From: Hedera helix
Lineage: Eukaryota; Streptophyta; Magnoliopsida; Apiales; Araliaceae
Reading direction: 5' to 3'
Length of the DNA stretch: 64,000 bases
NCBI GenBank assembly: GCA_947179155.2
Contig: OX359282.1
Span: forward strand, 13,106,533 to 13,170,532
The first letter of the stretch is position 1. Every line of letters begins with the position of its first letter. A program made the translations under genes and the position numbers. Of this stretch, positions 35,734 to 47,686 are shown in pieces. The notes beneath the pieces are model-generated. The model was not told the DNA's origin. It made no database searches and saw only the letters and a list, made by a program, of their open reading frames with translations.

Positions 35734-37497
35734 TTGTTAAATATGTATAGTTAGTTGAGGTTAGCTTTTATGTGTATCCATTTGAATAATTAATAATTTT
35801 TTTATGTGTATAAAATATTTATAAATTAAAAAATTTAAAGAAAAACGCAACAACAACGACCAAAAAAAAAATGGAAGTAGAAAGAAAAAGTATATGAGAT
35901 TCCATGCACCAAATCAATACGAATTATGAAACAAATCATAGATCAATAAAATAAATATTCAATCATGATCATATCATATCATTTAATTCATCAATCCTTC
36001 TATCTGGTTAAAGTCTTATCAATTAAGTTTAATTGGAAAATTCAGTGTATGTTTGAGGGTCTCTCCAGTAACTATTACCAAGTAATTTTAAATTGAACGT
36101 TTCATGGTAATCCTGATGGTATACATTTCAGTATTTCTTCCGCATTTGATGTGACCAAACAAGTGAAATACGACCCCGTGGTGGCCTCTCCACGTACCAC
36201 CAAGTAATTTGAAGTCGCTATTTGTTCATGTCATCACGGTTGAAGATGTGGGGGCATATTGGTAATTACGTTAGAGTTGGATGCGTCGACAAATTCTCCT
36301 TCACTACTTGTATATATATATATATAAGGCCTTAATTTTGTTGGCCATCGCGATCATCTCGTCCCTAACAATCCTCCTACCCTTCTCACGTGGAAGACTA
36401 AAACACTGCTCTGCCCAATTTTAGTTTGTAAAGTATTTTGTAGCGTTGCTAAAAGTTCAATTTACGAAACGAGTGAATGTATATAATAAAATACTCCATA
36501 CGCATGTGGGGTCAATTGACCCCATTGAATTTTTGTTTTTGTTTTATAATATATGAAAAAATTTAAAAATTTTAAATGTTATATACAAATCGGCTCCACT
36601 GAAATTTTATAAAAAAATTTAATATTCCATGTCAAATTTAAAATTTATAACTTTTTTATTTACGTCTCAATCACTTATTCTTCCTATTTTTTTCTGTGTG
36701 TGTGTATATGTACTTTGTCCCTGAAATCCACTAAATTATTTATAAACTCATCATTTTTTACCCCCACTAAGTTTTAATTATGACTTCGTCATTGCAAACC
36801 CAACAGGTACCACCGGTACTAGTATCAATAAAGTACGAGATATTTGATTCTCAACTTTTGGCAACCATAAGAAAATATCATATTCTACTTTCAAGTTTTG
36901 AATTACAACAGCATTTCTAGCAATATATATAAATCCACTCGTTACCCAGGCAACAAGGGTCTTTAACAGGCTTCAAGTGCTTTAGTCCGGTCCTAATTTT
37001 TTTTTTCTTTTCCTTAGATATACTATATAATTATGTGTAAATAAGTTAAAATATTCTTAATCAATCCAGTCTAATTACCCAAATATACTTTTCACCTCAA
37101 TTTAATTGAAATTCCTACTCCGCCCGTACTAAGTAAGCACTGCGTACAAACCAGTTATTCTGAATTGTGTTGGTGAATACTCGCACTTGGGCACTATTAG
37201 TAGAATATGACTTGGAACCACCAAAATATTTAGTAAAAGATGACAGGTTGCTGGTGACTAGTAAAGCTAACCACTACTTTTTTAACATTCTTACTTCATA
37301 TACTCTCATGATTCCAAAATATAAGATAATATTGGGCTTTAAAATTTGATTTGCAATATTTTTAATGTCAAAGTTTATATGCATTAATATCTTAATAACA
37401 TAATTACAAAAATTGTAAACTATATAAAAAGAATTATTAATTACAAGTTCTATTATTTTCAAAAGTATAATAGATTATAGTAATTTAAATTTTTAAA

Positions 37498-37787
37498 TAC
37501 TCACCACGTTTCATATTATTTAATTATTATTGATTTTTTAAAGTCAGCTTAAGAAAATTTTAAACTTAAAATTGGCATAAATTCTTTTAATTTTAATCAA
37601 TTTAATGATGAATATTGTAACTATTTCAAAAGTATTATTCTTTGTAAATTTTGTTGGTTCATAATTTTTAGCGATTCATCTTAATTTTGAATTTAAAAAA
37701 TCTTAAATTAGCTTTTAAAAGTCAATTATGATTATATAATTTGAATAAGAGTCAAACTTGATCAAATACTTTTAAACCGAGAGAGTA
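37498..37787. mobile_element. MITE-like repeat 2
   Basis: Ends TACTCACCACGTTTCATATT and CTTTTAAACCGAGAGAGTA, i.e. a degenerate TACTCCCTCCGTTTC terminal inverted repeat with TA at both edges. Confidence 0.5.
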
Positions 37788-39075
37788 ATGTCATATAATA
37801 CAAATATATTTTCTTTTTTAAAAAATTATTCCCTTCATCCAGGCAAATATTATCAACCTTTTTTGGTGTGTGAGACAAAAATTTTAAAACATGTCAACTA
37901 CACACACACACATATATATATTAATTATTTGCAATATATTCTTATATTCGTATTTTGTTCATTATATTTCGATCTTGTCTATACATGCTGGATTGATCAA
38001 TTCTTGTGATTTTGATGTTTTTCCCCATCTAGCAAACACGTTAAAATTTTGTTGTATTATACCAATGAATGAGCATATAGATCGAATAAATACCATTCTC
38101 AAAATAATTTAACATATGCTTGGGAAAACCCAATCTTTTTTTGTGCTAAAATTTATAACTATATTCCGCTTGAATGGTTTTGGTGGAATGCTAAATATGC
38201 TGTTGGGTTGGTGGACTGAATTCAATGATGCAGCTACTTGGTTAAGTTTATGAGAAACTTTCCACGATGCGTAGAATAATGTGGGTTCAAGTACAAAAAG
38301 TTGCATGGTAACCTGTGACTAATGCTTAAGTAAAGGAAATGCTGGGTGATAGATTAATGGCACAGAAAGTTAGAATTAACAAGGCCCTACGCCAATAAGG
38401 TAAGTATTCTTCAAACTTTCCTCGGGACCCTTGGGAGTAAAATAGGTTCTTAGAAAATGTACAAAAAGTTTTAACAATTGCGTGGTAACCTATAATTAAT
38501 TAATGCTTAAGTAATGCAAATGCTTTCTTGTTCAACAAGGCCTCAAAGGCATGCCTAATTAAGAAGAACAAAGACACATGTATCCATCAGCAAAGGTTAA
38601 TTAAGCAAAGGGTGTTTACATTTTATCTATTCAGTTTAAATGTCTAAACTTTTATTGGAAATACATAGAGCTAAAAGCATTTATTTGAGGGATGAAATGA
38701 TGTTAGAATTTGTGCACCTAATTAACTTTCCAACTTTTAGCGGAGATGGAAAAAGTGACTTTTATTCATTCCCTTTTTATATGGATTTATTCCACGGGTG
38801 TCTTTTTTGTGCATTGTCCTTCGTTAAAAATCTAATATGTTATATAGCCTTCCAAATCAGGGGCCAAATCAGAAATTTATATTGGAGGACCAAATTTATT
38901 TTAAAATATTGTAATTTTTATATGATAAGTATAGGCAAAAAGGAATGTAGAGTGATTGAATTGTTTCTCATCTATAATTTTACGAAATCAAATAAGAAAT
39001 ATACATTTAATTATATGAATATTGCAAATCAAGAGAGGAGACATAGGCGAATGCAATCATAGATATTGATTATTT

Positions 39076-39324
39076 ATGGCTGTCTGTTCCATAAAATAAA
39101 TTATTTGATTTTTTTCCTTAATAAATTTATAAAATTTTAAAATTCAAAATTAATATGAATTTATTTAGGTTATTAATAGTATAAACTCATGGACAAGTAT
39201 TACTAAGTGAAAATTTATTGTTTTTAAATTAAAATAAATTCACATCGTAATTTAAATTTTAAATTTTTATAAATTATTTAGGATCAAAATCAAATAAAAT
39301 TAATTTTATAGAATGGAGAGAGTA
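39076..39324. mobile_element. MITE-like repeat 3
   Basis: The left end CTGTTCCATAAAATAAATTA and the reverse complement of the right end TTTTATAGAATGGAGAGAGT share CATTC/TTCCATAAAAT and an inner TTATTTGATTTT match. It is the same general type as repeats 1 and 2. Confidence 0.5.
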
Positions 39325-39504
39325 ATTAATTAATGAATATAATAAATAATTAAAGAGATTTTACGAATTAAACAACCGCACATTAAGTTACAAGGAGAAG
39401 GATAACTCATTGCTCGGTGTGGGAGCCGCTTATTAGATTGACATGCTATAAGTATTAGCTGAGCTTGTTGAAGTCTTTATTTATTTATCTTTTTGTGGCA
39501 CTTT

Positions 39505-39509
<5 letters not shown>

Positions 39510-39542
<33 letters not shown>
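39510..39542. repeat. (TA)n microsatellite
   Basis: About 16 TA dinucleotides in a row. Confidence 0.9.
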
Positions 39543-39545
<3 letters not shown>

Positions 39546-41163
39546 GTTGTTGTAGAGGCAACTACATTATCGTTACGCAACTCTACAGAAAGTAGTTATA
39601 TTTAATTCCGTTGTGAGAATTCAATACATATAATTACCATTAACAATGTCGCCGCGTCTTTCACGCAGTAATTCATGTTTTAAAGACTTCAAATATTCTC
39701 TCCCATTCGCTATCTTATCTCATCTTTCTGTTCGCGTACGTCATGTGTTCTTGCTAATTAAGTAGTGGAGGTGGAGTCACTGGATTCCACTTAATTTTTT
39801 TTTTTCAGTGGTATAATATTTTAGTAAATTAAGAATCTTAATTATATAATTCTCAATAACAAGTTTGATTTCTTGTCCAAGATAAAAGCTAAACTGACTG
39901 GCTTGTCTTTTTTCAAGTGAACAGCAAAGAATCTTAAAGGTGAGAAAATAACACATACTAAAGTGAATTGATAAAATTATTTGATGAGATAAGATTATAT
40001 GAGAATGAGAAGTAAATAGAATTGCAATATTACGGCAATAGTGATTTCAGGAAAAGAATCCTGAAATAAAAAAAAGAAAAAGAAATATAAGGATTAAAAA
40101 AATCATGTGAGGTGTTATTAATGAGTGGAATGGAAGTTAAGAGAAATAATTAATTAAAATTAATCATGCAAATATGATTCAAGTTGTGTTAATAAGATTT
40201 GAATGTTGGCCTAGAATGACAACAATGAAGATTTTAAGTAATTAAAATAATTATATGAAAATTTATGTTATTAATTAACAAAACGTAAATGGTTGGCATT
40301 GTGAAACCATATTAAGAAATTTGAATTAATTAAGTAATTAACTTAACTAAGATGATGGGGAGAAAAATCCAAGAAATGGAATAAACATTATTTAAAAATA
40401 AGAATTCAAGCTAATTTAAATTAGTTGGGCTAAGTAAGAATGAATGATTATAATTAGTCTAATTAAAGAAAAGTTAATTGAAGTTTGGGTTGTAAAATAA
40501 CCAAGTTAATGGATAAGTCTTGTTTGACATTATGATAGACCAATTAAAATGTATGAGAATTAAGTCATAGGAAATAGAAATGAAATAAATAAATAGTGGA
40601 ATAGTCCATGTATTATGAATAATATTGAGGAAGTGTGAAAATATTAATTTTCACAATTTAATGTGGCTATAGTCATTATTTAACCATGTTAGAGTTAATT
40701 GTAGAGAATTGTAGAAGTACAAGGGGATATGCATAAGTCAATGTATTGGAAGAATTATGTATGACAATGGTTAAGGAGTAACCATACTTAAGTTGAATGT
40801 AAAAAATGGTGTGAAATGACTAGAATGTCCAAGAGTGGATTATAACCAATGGGTAATCTAAGATTAGATAATGACCCATGTGTAAATTAAGAATGGATAA
40901 TAACCAATGTGTAATCCAAATGTGGATAATAATCAATGCGTTATAACCAATGGGTAATGACTAATAACCAATGGATAACCAATTTTTTGCGAAATGACTA
41001 TTTTTCTCCTAAAAGAAGATTGTTAATGACTAAAATACCCTTCAGGAAGCATCCTATTATTGGTGGGATTGACCAAAATTGTCCCTCACCAGTAATGGTT
41101 AATGACCATTATACCCCAATGATAAAATGTCTATTTTATCATTATGACAAATATGACGTGACT

Positions 41164-41168
41164 ACTAT
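41164..41168. other. Target-site duplication ACTAT (left); right copy 49928-49932
   Basis: Exact 5-bp repeat outside the outer LTR ends of the Tekay/Del-like element. Confidence 0.88.
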
Positions 41169-41478
41169 TGTGACGCTCCCAAATTCGGGTCCCTTGAACC
41201 GCGGGTTTGATGTTCACGTAACTATTTCTACCCTGCCATCTCATTCATCCATTCTGAATAAAATAATAATAATAAACTTAATTTACATTCATACATAACT
41301 AATCCCAGGTTCTACATACCTTTATACATACAAGTTGACATATCTGATATATTATAAAACATAATAATAATTGCAACTGTATCTTATAATACATCTACTG
41401 CTGGTTGAGTTTTCCTTTTCCTTTATCTACACCCGAGCCCTCGGTCTTCTCTGGCGTAGCTGAAATATCATGAATGAG

Positions 41479-41496
41479 TGAGCTTAAAATAGCTCA
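41479..41496. other. TGAGC hairpin in the Tekay LTR
   Basis: TGAGCT-TAAAAT-AGCTCA, a perfect 6-bp stem, 310 bp from the LTR end. The other LTR has lost this part. Confidence 0.55.
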
Positions 41497-42445
41497 GCAA
41501 GTAAATAAATACAAGATAACATGATATTTCGAGATGATAAATATAAATCATTTACAGTGAAATGGAGGTATACATATCAACTTTGGTTACAACATTTCAA
41601 TAGATAAGGATGGAATTGTAACAAAAACTGAACATGATTGTCTGAGAACATGAGATTTTAATTGTTGTATGGTCACAAAACCAAGAACACTTTAAGAACA
41701 ATATCAATCATCAAGACCGATACTGCCCATATCAATTATAATACGTTAAGAACAATCTCAATCACAAAGACTGACATTGCCCAAGAGGTAATAATACCAA
41801 ATTAGATGCGTACTCTGGGTGATCAGCCCATCGTACTTTTATATTGTGCACAACATACATCTAGCGACGCAACCAAGTCATAATTATTTCATTGTCTTTA
41901 TCCTTTATTCCCCTTTTTATTAGGGTTGTTCTGTTACAGCATATCATAGAGTCTGCACCACAACAATGTGGATTGGAGAACATACAATCAACAGCTGAGT
42001 TCAACATGAAACAACATATGTGTCTAGCCAGAATCAAAATTGGCATTGACCTTTTCAAGATAGTTCAATAAGGAATGAACTTTACATGGTAACATGAATG
42101 TACAACATGAATGTCTATTTAAGAAACTGTAATTAAAAGTTCAGTTAGAAAACTTGCCTTGGTCCTCATTTATCACAACTGATAAAATATTATCTCGTTT
42201 ATAACCTACATGACCATAATATTGGTTCATGCATTAGTTATATACACATGCATGCCATAACTTACTATATAAGCTATCACTTAGCTTTACATAACCCTAA
42301 TCACATAACACATTGTTCATTTAAACCTTAATATCTACTATATTGATTATTTTTATCAAATTATGGTATACATACACGTTTCTATCATTTAATGTTAAAA
42401 CATGTCATTTTTGGAACAAAATAATTTATATTTCAGAAATCATTA

Positions 42446-42610
42446 CATGGCACCCCGGCGCCATGTTTTTCACGTGAAATCTCGCTGGCTGTGAGATTGG
42501 CTTGGCCGAGACTGTGCCCCGGCCTGCCCTGATCTCGCCCCGGCGTGGTCTCCCAGCAGCATTGCGCCCCGGCGCAGTTCGCAAAGCAAAAGATGGCGCC
42601 CCGGCGCCAT
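42446..42610. repeat. CCCCGGCG palindrome cluster in the Tekay LTR
   Basis: CATGGC-ACCCCG-GCGCCATG at 42446-42465, TGCGCC-CC-GGCGCA at 42563-42576 and ATGGCGCC-CC-GGCGCCAT at 42593-42610 are strong inverted repeats, with weaker GCCCCGG copies between. The right LTR has the cluster at about 48312-48448 but lacks one copy. Confidence 0.82.
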
Positions 42611-44093
42611 GCTGTTGTTTTTGATTTTTTTTTTCTTTTTAAAATCCAAGTTATTTTTTGGCCCTAATTGGCATTTCTTAATTTGAACACTTCACATAAC
42701 ACATATAACATGTAATTGATATGCAAGGGCCATCAAAACGTTTAAAATCTTACATTTGAACCTATTTTCCCAAAGAAATCGTTTTAGGCGCCGGCGAACG
42801 TTTTAAATCGTTTAAAATGGATAATTGTCGCCATAAGCATCAATTGAGTTTTAAAACGACACTAACATATGTATTTTGATAAAACTTAGCCATTTTGTTA
42901 TTTTTAATCTTCATTTATAGGAATTGGCTTAAAATCACATCTTAGTAGGATTTTTGCTAACTTGATAAAACTTGTCACTTGAACCACTTTTAGATGATCA
43001 TATCTACACTTCATATACTTAAACACCAACACATATAACAACTTGGTATGCACATATAACTTCTAGTTGTACCTTTCAATACACTTTACAGATTATAATT
43101 TGATTTCTCCAAAAACTATAGCCTAATATTTAATCCTCCTTCACAAAACCTATTTTGAGAATCATTCATGCTTCTATAATGTTTGCTAGCATATGATAAT
43201 GCATATATCTCATACCTTCAACCTCTCAAGATAGGTTTTCATCATGTTCAGCAACTTCTAACACATAATCATACCTTAACTCATAATTTTTAGCTTGAAT
43301 ATTCATGTGAATAGTGCACCACCTTGGCTCTAGCAACCTTTAAGATTAAGGTTTCATGCTAATCAAACAAGAAGCATGTAATTCACATAACTCACATAGT
43401 TAGCACATATATCACCAAGAGGCATGCATGGCTTCATCTATTCTAGCATGTAAGCACACAAATCATAAATTTCATGTCTTAAACATGTTATACCTTCTTT
43501 TGGCTACTTTCCTTCTTGATAAAAATCTTGCCAAGACTTGATTATCCACCTTGATGGCCTTAGATACTTCTTTTGAACACTTCTTACTTGAGATTCCCTT
43601 GAGTTTAATAGAACCCTAGCTTATCTTTCTCTCTTTCTCTCTTGAGCTTGCAACTTTCGTATGAAGTAAAATGAATGAGCTTGATATTTACAAACATATA
43701 TGAATTGTGCTAATCTCCCAACAACTAACCATGCATGGTTAGTTTAACTCATGCATGGTTAGGGACATATAAGTCATTTTTCATTTTAAAACAAGGGCAT
43801 GATAGACTTTTCTCCATTTGAGGATACCGTAGTCAATTTTTACATTGCCATGGGCATTATGGTCCTTTGTCAATTCTCTAGGAAATTTAATTACCATTAA
43901 ATCCATACTTGCTAAATTTTAAATCCCTTTTAAACCCTTTTTAATCCAAACTTATTTCCTTAAGCTTAAATTAAATTCCACCATCAAATATTCCAACATG
44001 ACTTGTCCCAAAACACTTGTCACAAATTCAAAATTTATATTTCATTAATTAATTATTAATTTACACTATTCCGACAAAATGCATATCTTTACA

Positions 44094-44109
44094 TTCTTCC
44101 CTTCTTACA
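44094..44109 (-). other. Polypurine tract of the Tekay/Del-like element
   Basis: The minus strand reads TTGTAAGAAGGGAAGAA immediately before the LTR start TGTAAAG. Confidence 0.65.
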
Positions 44110-44141
44110 AGGATTCTATCCCCAGAATCAATATTACAAAG

Positions 44142-47100
44142 CTACATGAACAAGCTTGGATATTCTTTCTTCATTTTCTTTTCTAGTTCCCATGTTGCTT
44201 CTTCAGCATTATGGTTTCGCCACACTACTTTTATCGAAGGTATTACTTTGTTCCTTAGTATCTGCTCCTTCCTGTTGATGATTTGAACAGGAGTTTCTTC
44301 ATACGTCAAATCCTTTTCAATTTAAATCGACTCATATTCGATCACATGCTTGTAGTCTGGTTTATATGGTCTCAATACCGACACATGGAATACATTATGT
44401 ATGTGCTCTAATTCTGGAGGTAATGCCACTGCGTAGGCTACCTCTCCTATTCTTCTCAGCATTTTAAAAGGTCCAATGAATCTTGGACTCAACTTTCCTT
44501 TATTTTTAAATCTTATTTTCCCTTTCCAGGGAAATACCTTTAAAAATACATGAGATCCTACCTCAAATTCTTTTTTCTGTCGATGTTGGTCCGGATATTT
44601 CTTTTGCCTGTCTTATGCTGCTATAAGTCTTGTTCTTATCACTTTAACAATTTCAGCAGTCTGCTGCACTATTTTTGGTCCCAATAACTTTCGTTCACCT
44701 ACCTCATCCCAACAAAGAGGTGTTCTGCATTTCCTTTCATATAACGCTTCATATGGCAGCATCCCAATGCTTGCATGGTAACTATTGTTGTATGCGAATT
44801 CCACTAATAGCAAGTGGTCGTCCTAATTTCGCTTAAAGTCCATTACACAAGCTCTTAACATATCTTCCAACGTTTGGATCGTCCTTTCACTTTGACCATC
44901 TGTTTGAAGATGATATGCCGTGCTCAACCTCAACTGCGTGCCCATACGTTCTTGAAAACTTTTCCAAAAATTGGATATGAATTGCGGATCTCGATCTGAA
45001 ACAATTGATACCGGAACTCCATGTCTTGACACGATCTCTTTCACATATAGCTTTGCAAGTTGATCCAAGTTGACTTTGACTTTGATCGACAAAAAGTGAG
45101 TGGACTTTGTCAGTCGATCCACTATAACCCATATCACGTCATAGCCTTTCTGCGTAGTTGGGAGTCCTACGACAAAATCCATCGTAACATATTCCCATTT
45201 CCATTCCGGGATTTCTAGTGGTTGTAACAGTCCACTATGTCTCTAATGTTCTACTTTGACTCTTTGACAAGTCAGACATTTACTTACACATTCAGCTATA
45301 TCTTTCTTCATGTTAGGCCACTAAAAGTGTTATCGTAGGTCTTAATACATCTTCGTGCTTTCTGGATGGACTGAATAACACGAACTGTGCGCTTCTTGTA
45401 GAATTTCCTCTTTTAACTCCGATACTAACGACACCCATACTCTTCCTTCCAATCTTAGCATTCCGCTATTATCTATCTTTAACCTTGTCTCTTGTCCATC
45501 AGATATGCGTTTCCTGATTTGACCCCAGTCTTGATCTTGCATCTTAGCTTCTTTTACTCTATCCGGTAATGTTGGATGAGCTTCAACCATAAATAAATTT
45601 TCTTCCGATTCCATCAGATATTTCACTTCTAATTCCATTCTTTCCATTTCTCTAATTAGCTCTTCTCGAACCGTTAACATTTCCAATCTTTCTCGACCCT
45701 TTCTACCTAAGGCACCAGCCACTACATTTGCTTTTCCTGGATGGTAGAGAATCTCGCAATCGTAATCCTTGATTAATTCTATCCACATTCTTTGTCTCAT
45801 ATTCAGATCCTTTTGAGTGAAAATATACTTCAGATTCTTGTGATCCGTGTATATTTCACATTTCTCTTTATATAGGTAATGTCTCCATATCTTCAAAGCA
45901 AATACCACTGCTGCCAATTCTAAATCATGAGTTGGATAACTTTTCTCAAAATCCTTCAATTGTCTTGACGCATACGCTATAACTTTGCCATGCTACATTA
46001 ATACCCAACCAAGTCCTTTATGCGACGCGTCACTATATACCACAAATCCTCCTGTATCATCAGGTAATGACAACACAGGTGCTTCACTCAACCTCTTCTT
46101 AAGCTCTCTGAAACTCTCTTCACATTTTTCAGTCCATACAAACTTCACAACTTTCCTTGTTAAGTTAGTCAGAGGTCCTGACAACTTTGAGAAATCCTTA
46201 ATGAATCTTTTGTAGTATCCAGCCAAACCAAGAAAACTTCACACCTCAGTTGGTGTTTTCGGTTGCTCCCAATTAATTACTGCCTCAACTTTTGCTGGAT
46301 CCATAAATATCCCTTGTTGATCAATCACATGTCCCAAAAATTGAACTCTCTGCAACCAAAACTCGCATTTTGAAAACTTAGCATACAATTTAACTTCCCT
46401 TAATTTTTCCAACACAGTCCTTAGGTGTTCCGCATGTTCTTCCCGAGTCTTTGAATAAATAAGGATGTCATCAATAAACACCACCACGAATTTGTCTAAA
46501 TACGGTTTGAACACTCGATTCATTAAATCCATAAACATAGCCGGTGCATTTGTCAGTCCAAATGACATTATTAGAAACTCGTAATGACCATAACGAGTCC
46601 TAAATGCGATATTAGGTACATCCTCAGGTCTCACCTTCAACTGGTTATAACCACTTCTCTAATCGATCTTCGAAAAATATTTGGCCACTCGCAACTGATC
46701 AAACAGGTCATCAATCCTTGGTAGCGGATATTTGTTCTTTACCGTCACTTTATTCAGTTCTCTGTAATCTGTACAGAGCCTTAACGAGCCATCTTTATTC
46801 TTAACAAATAACACTGGTGCTCCCCAAAGAGAAACACTTGGCTGAATATACTTCTTGTCCAGTAATTCTAGCAACTGAATCATTAACTCTTTTAATTCCA
46901 CTGGGGCCATTCTGTACTGTGCCTTTGAAATTGGCGTTGTTCCTGGCACAAGATCAATGACAAATTCGAACTCCCTGTCTGGTGGAAGGCCTGGTAACTC
47001 ATCTGGAAATACATCTGCATATTCCTTTACGATTGATATCTGACCTAATTCTGATCCTACCATGCGTGTATCAACCACATGTGCTAAATATCCCATACAT

Positions 47101-47686
47101 CCTTTTCTTAACAGTTTATTAGCTTGAGACATTGTTAGACAACAAGATTGTCCAAACGATTTGCTACCATAGAACACTACCTTAGACTTTACAGGAGTCT
47201 GAAGGTTTACACACTTCTTTTGATAGTCAATCACTGCCCCATGGCTATACAAGTAGTCCATTCCCAATATCACATCAAATTCTCTTAGTCGAATAGGAAT
47301 TAAATCCACTAACAATTTATGTCCTCTTATCGTCACACAACAATCTCGATGAATATATTCCACCCGGACCACTTCCTTATTTGCTACTTCAATACTCATT
47401 ACACTTTCTAACTTTACTGGTAGTAAGTTCAATTTCTTAGCAAATTCATCAGAAATGAAAGAACATGTAGCACCCGAATCGAACAATACATATGCATTTA
47501 CGTCATTAATAGGGATGATACCTGACAATACGTCCTTTGATGTCACCGCGTCCTGAACAATCATGTTGAATGTTGAACCTGTCGGCCTCCCTGGTGGTGT
47601 GGGTCCAGTAATTGTCGGCTTTCCACTGGTAGTTCCCTTACTTCCACTTCTTCCATCTGCTTTCTTCTTCGGGCAATCTTTAATTT
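44142..47686 (-). pseudogene. Gag remnant plus full pol of a Tekay/Del-like chromovirus, ten in-frame stops
   Basis: It begins inside the gag zinc knuckle (KDCPKKK, about 47680-47655). It continues with protease (LFDSGATCSFIS, about 47490-47455), reverse transcriptase (FPDELPGLPP near 47010, LCTDYRELNK near 46770, FIDDILIYS about 46478-46450), RNase H (YTDHKNLKYIFT, about 45860-45820) and integrase (CVSKCLTCQR near 45280, MDFVVGLP at 45182, SDRDPQF near 45000, TDGQSERT near 44900). The last part is a chromodomain-type end (VVWRNHNAEEATWE, about 44210-44165), with the stop at 44142-44144. All segments share one frame. Stops are at 46659, 46239, 45993, 45342, about 45330, about 45321, about 45243, 44823, 44613 and about 44322. 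Most fit Gln, Trp or Arg codons changed by one transition. Not functional. Confidence 0.9.

Larger units (their letters stand above)
35138..41163. other. Low-repeat AT-rich region with MITE-like repeats, no gene recognised
   Basis: No retroelement domain or recognisable exon is seen. A stretch at 36301-36345 (a TATATATA run, then AAGGCC and a GC-richer leader) looks promoter-like but no coding sequence follows. A short direct repeat (GTACAAAAAGTT, then TGGTAACCT and TAATGCTTAAGTAA) is at 38293-38342 and 38459-38516. Open frames here, up to 140 codons at 38640-39062, show no recognisable protein. Near 40850-40980 the phrase ATAACCAATGGGTAAT recurs in variants. Confidence 0.5.
41169..44093 (-). 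repeat. 3' LTR of the Tekay/Del-like element (2925 bp)
   Basis: It runs from TGTGACGCTCCC to ATCTTTACA. It contains the TGAGC hairpin at 41479-41496 and a cluster of GC-rich palindromes at 42446-42610. Confidence 0.88.

Noticed and set aside
38640..39062. 140-codon open frame in the low-repeat region
   Set aside because: Very AT-rich composition, no recognisable motif and overlap with intergenic-type sequence; not enough to call a gene.
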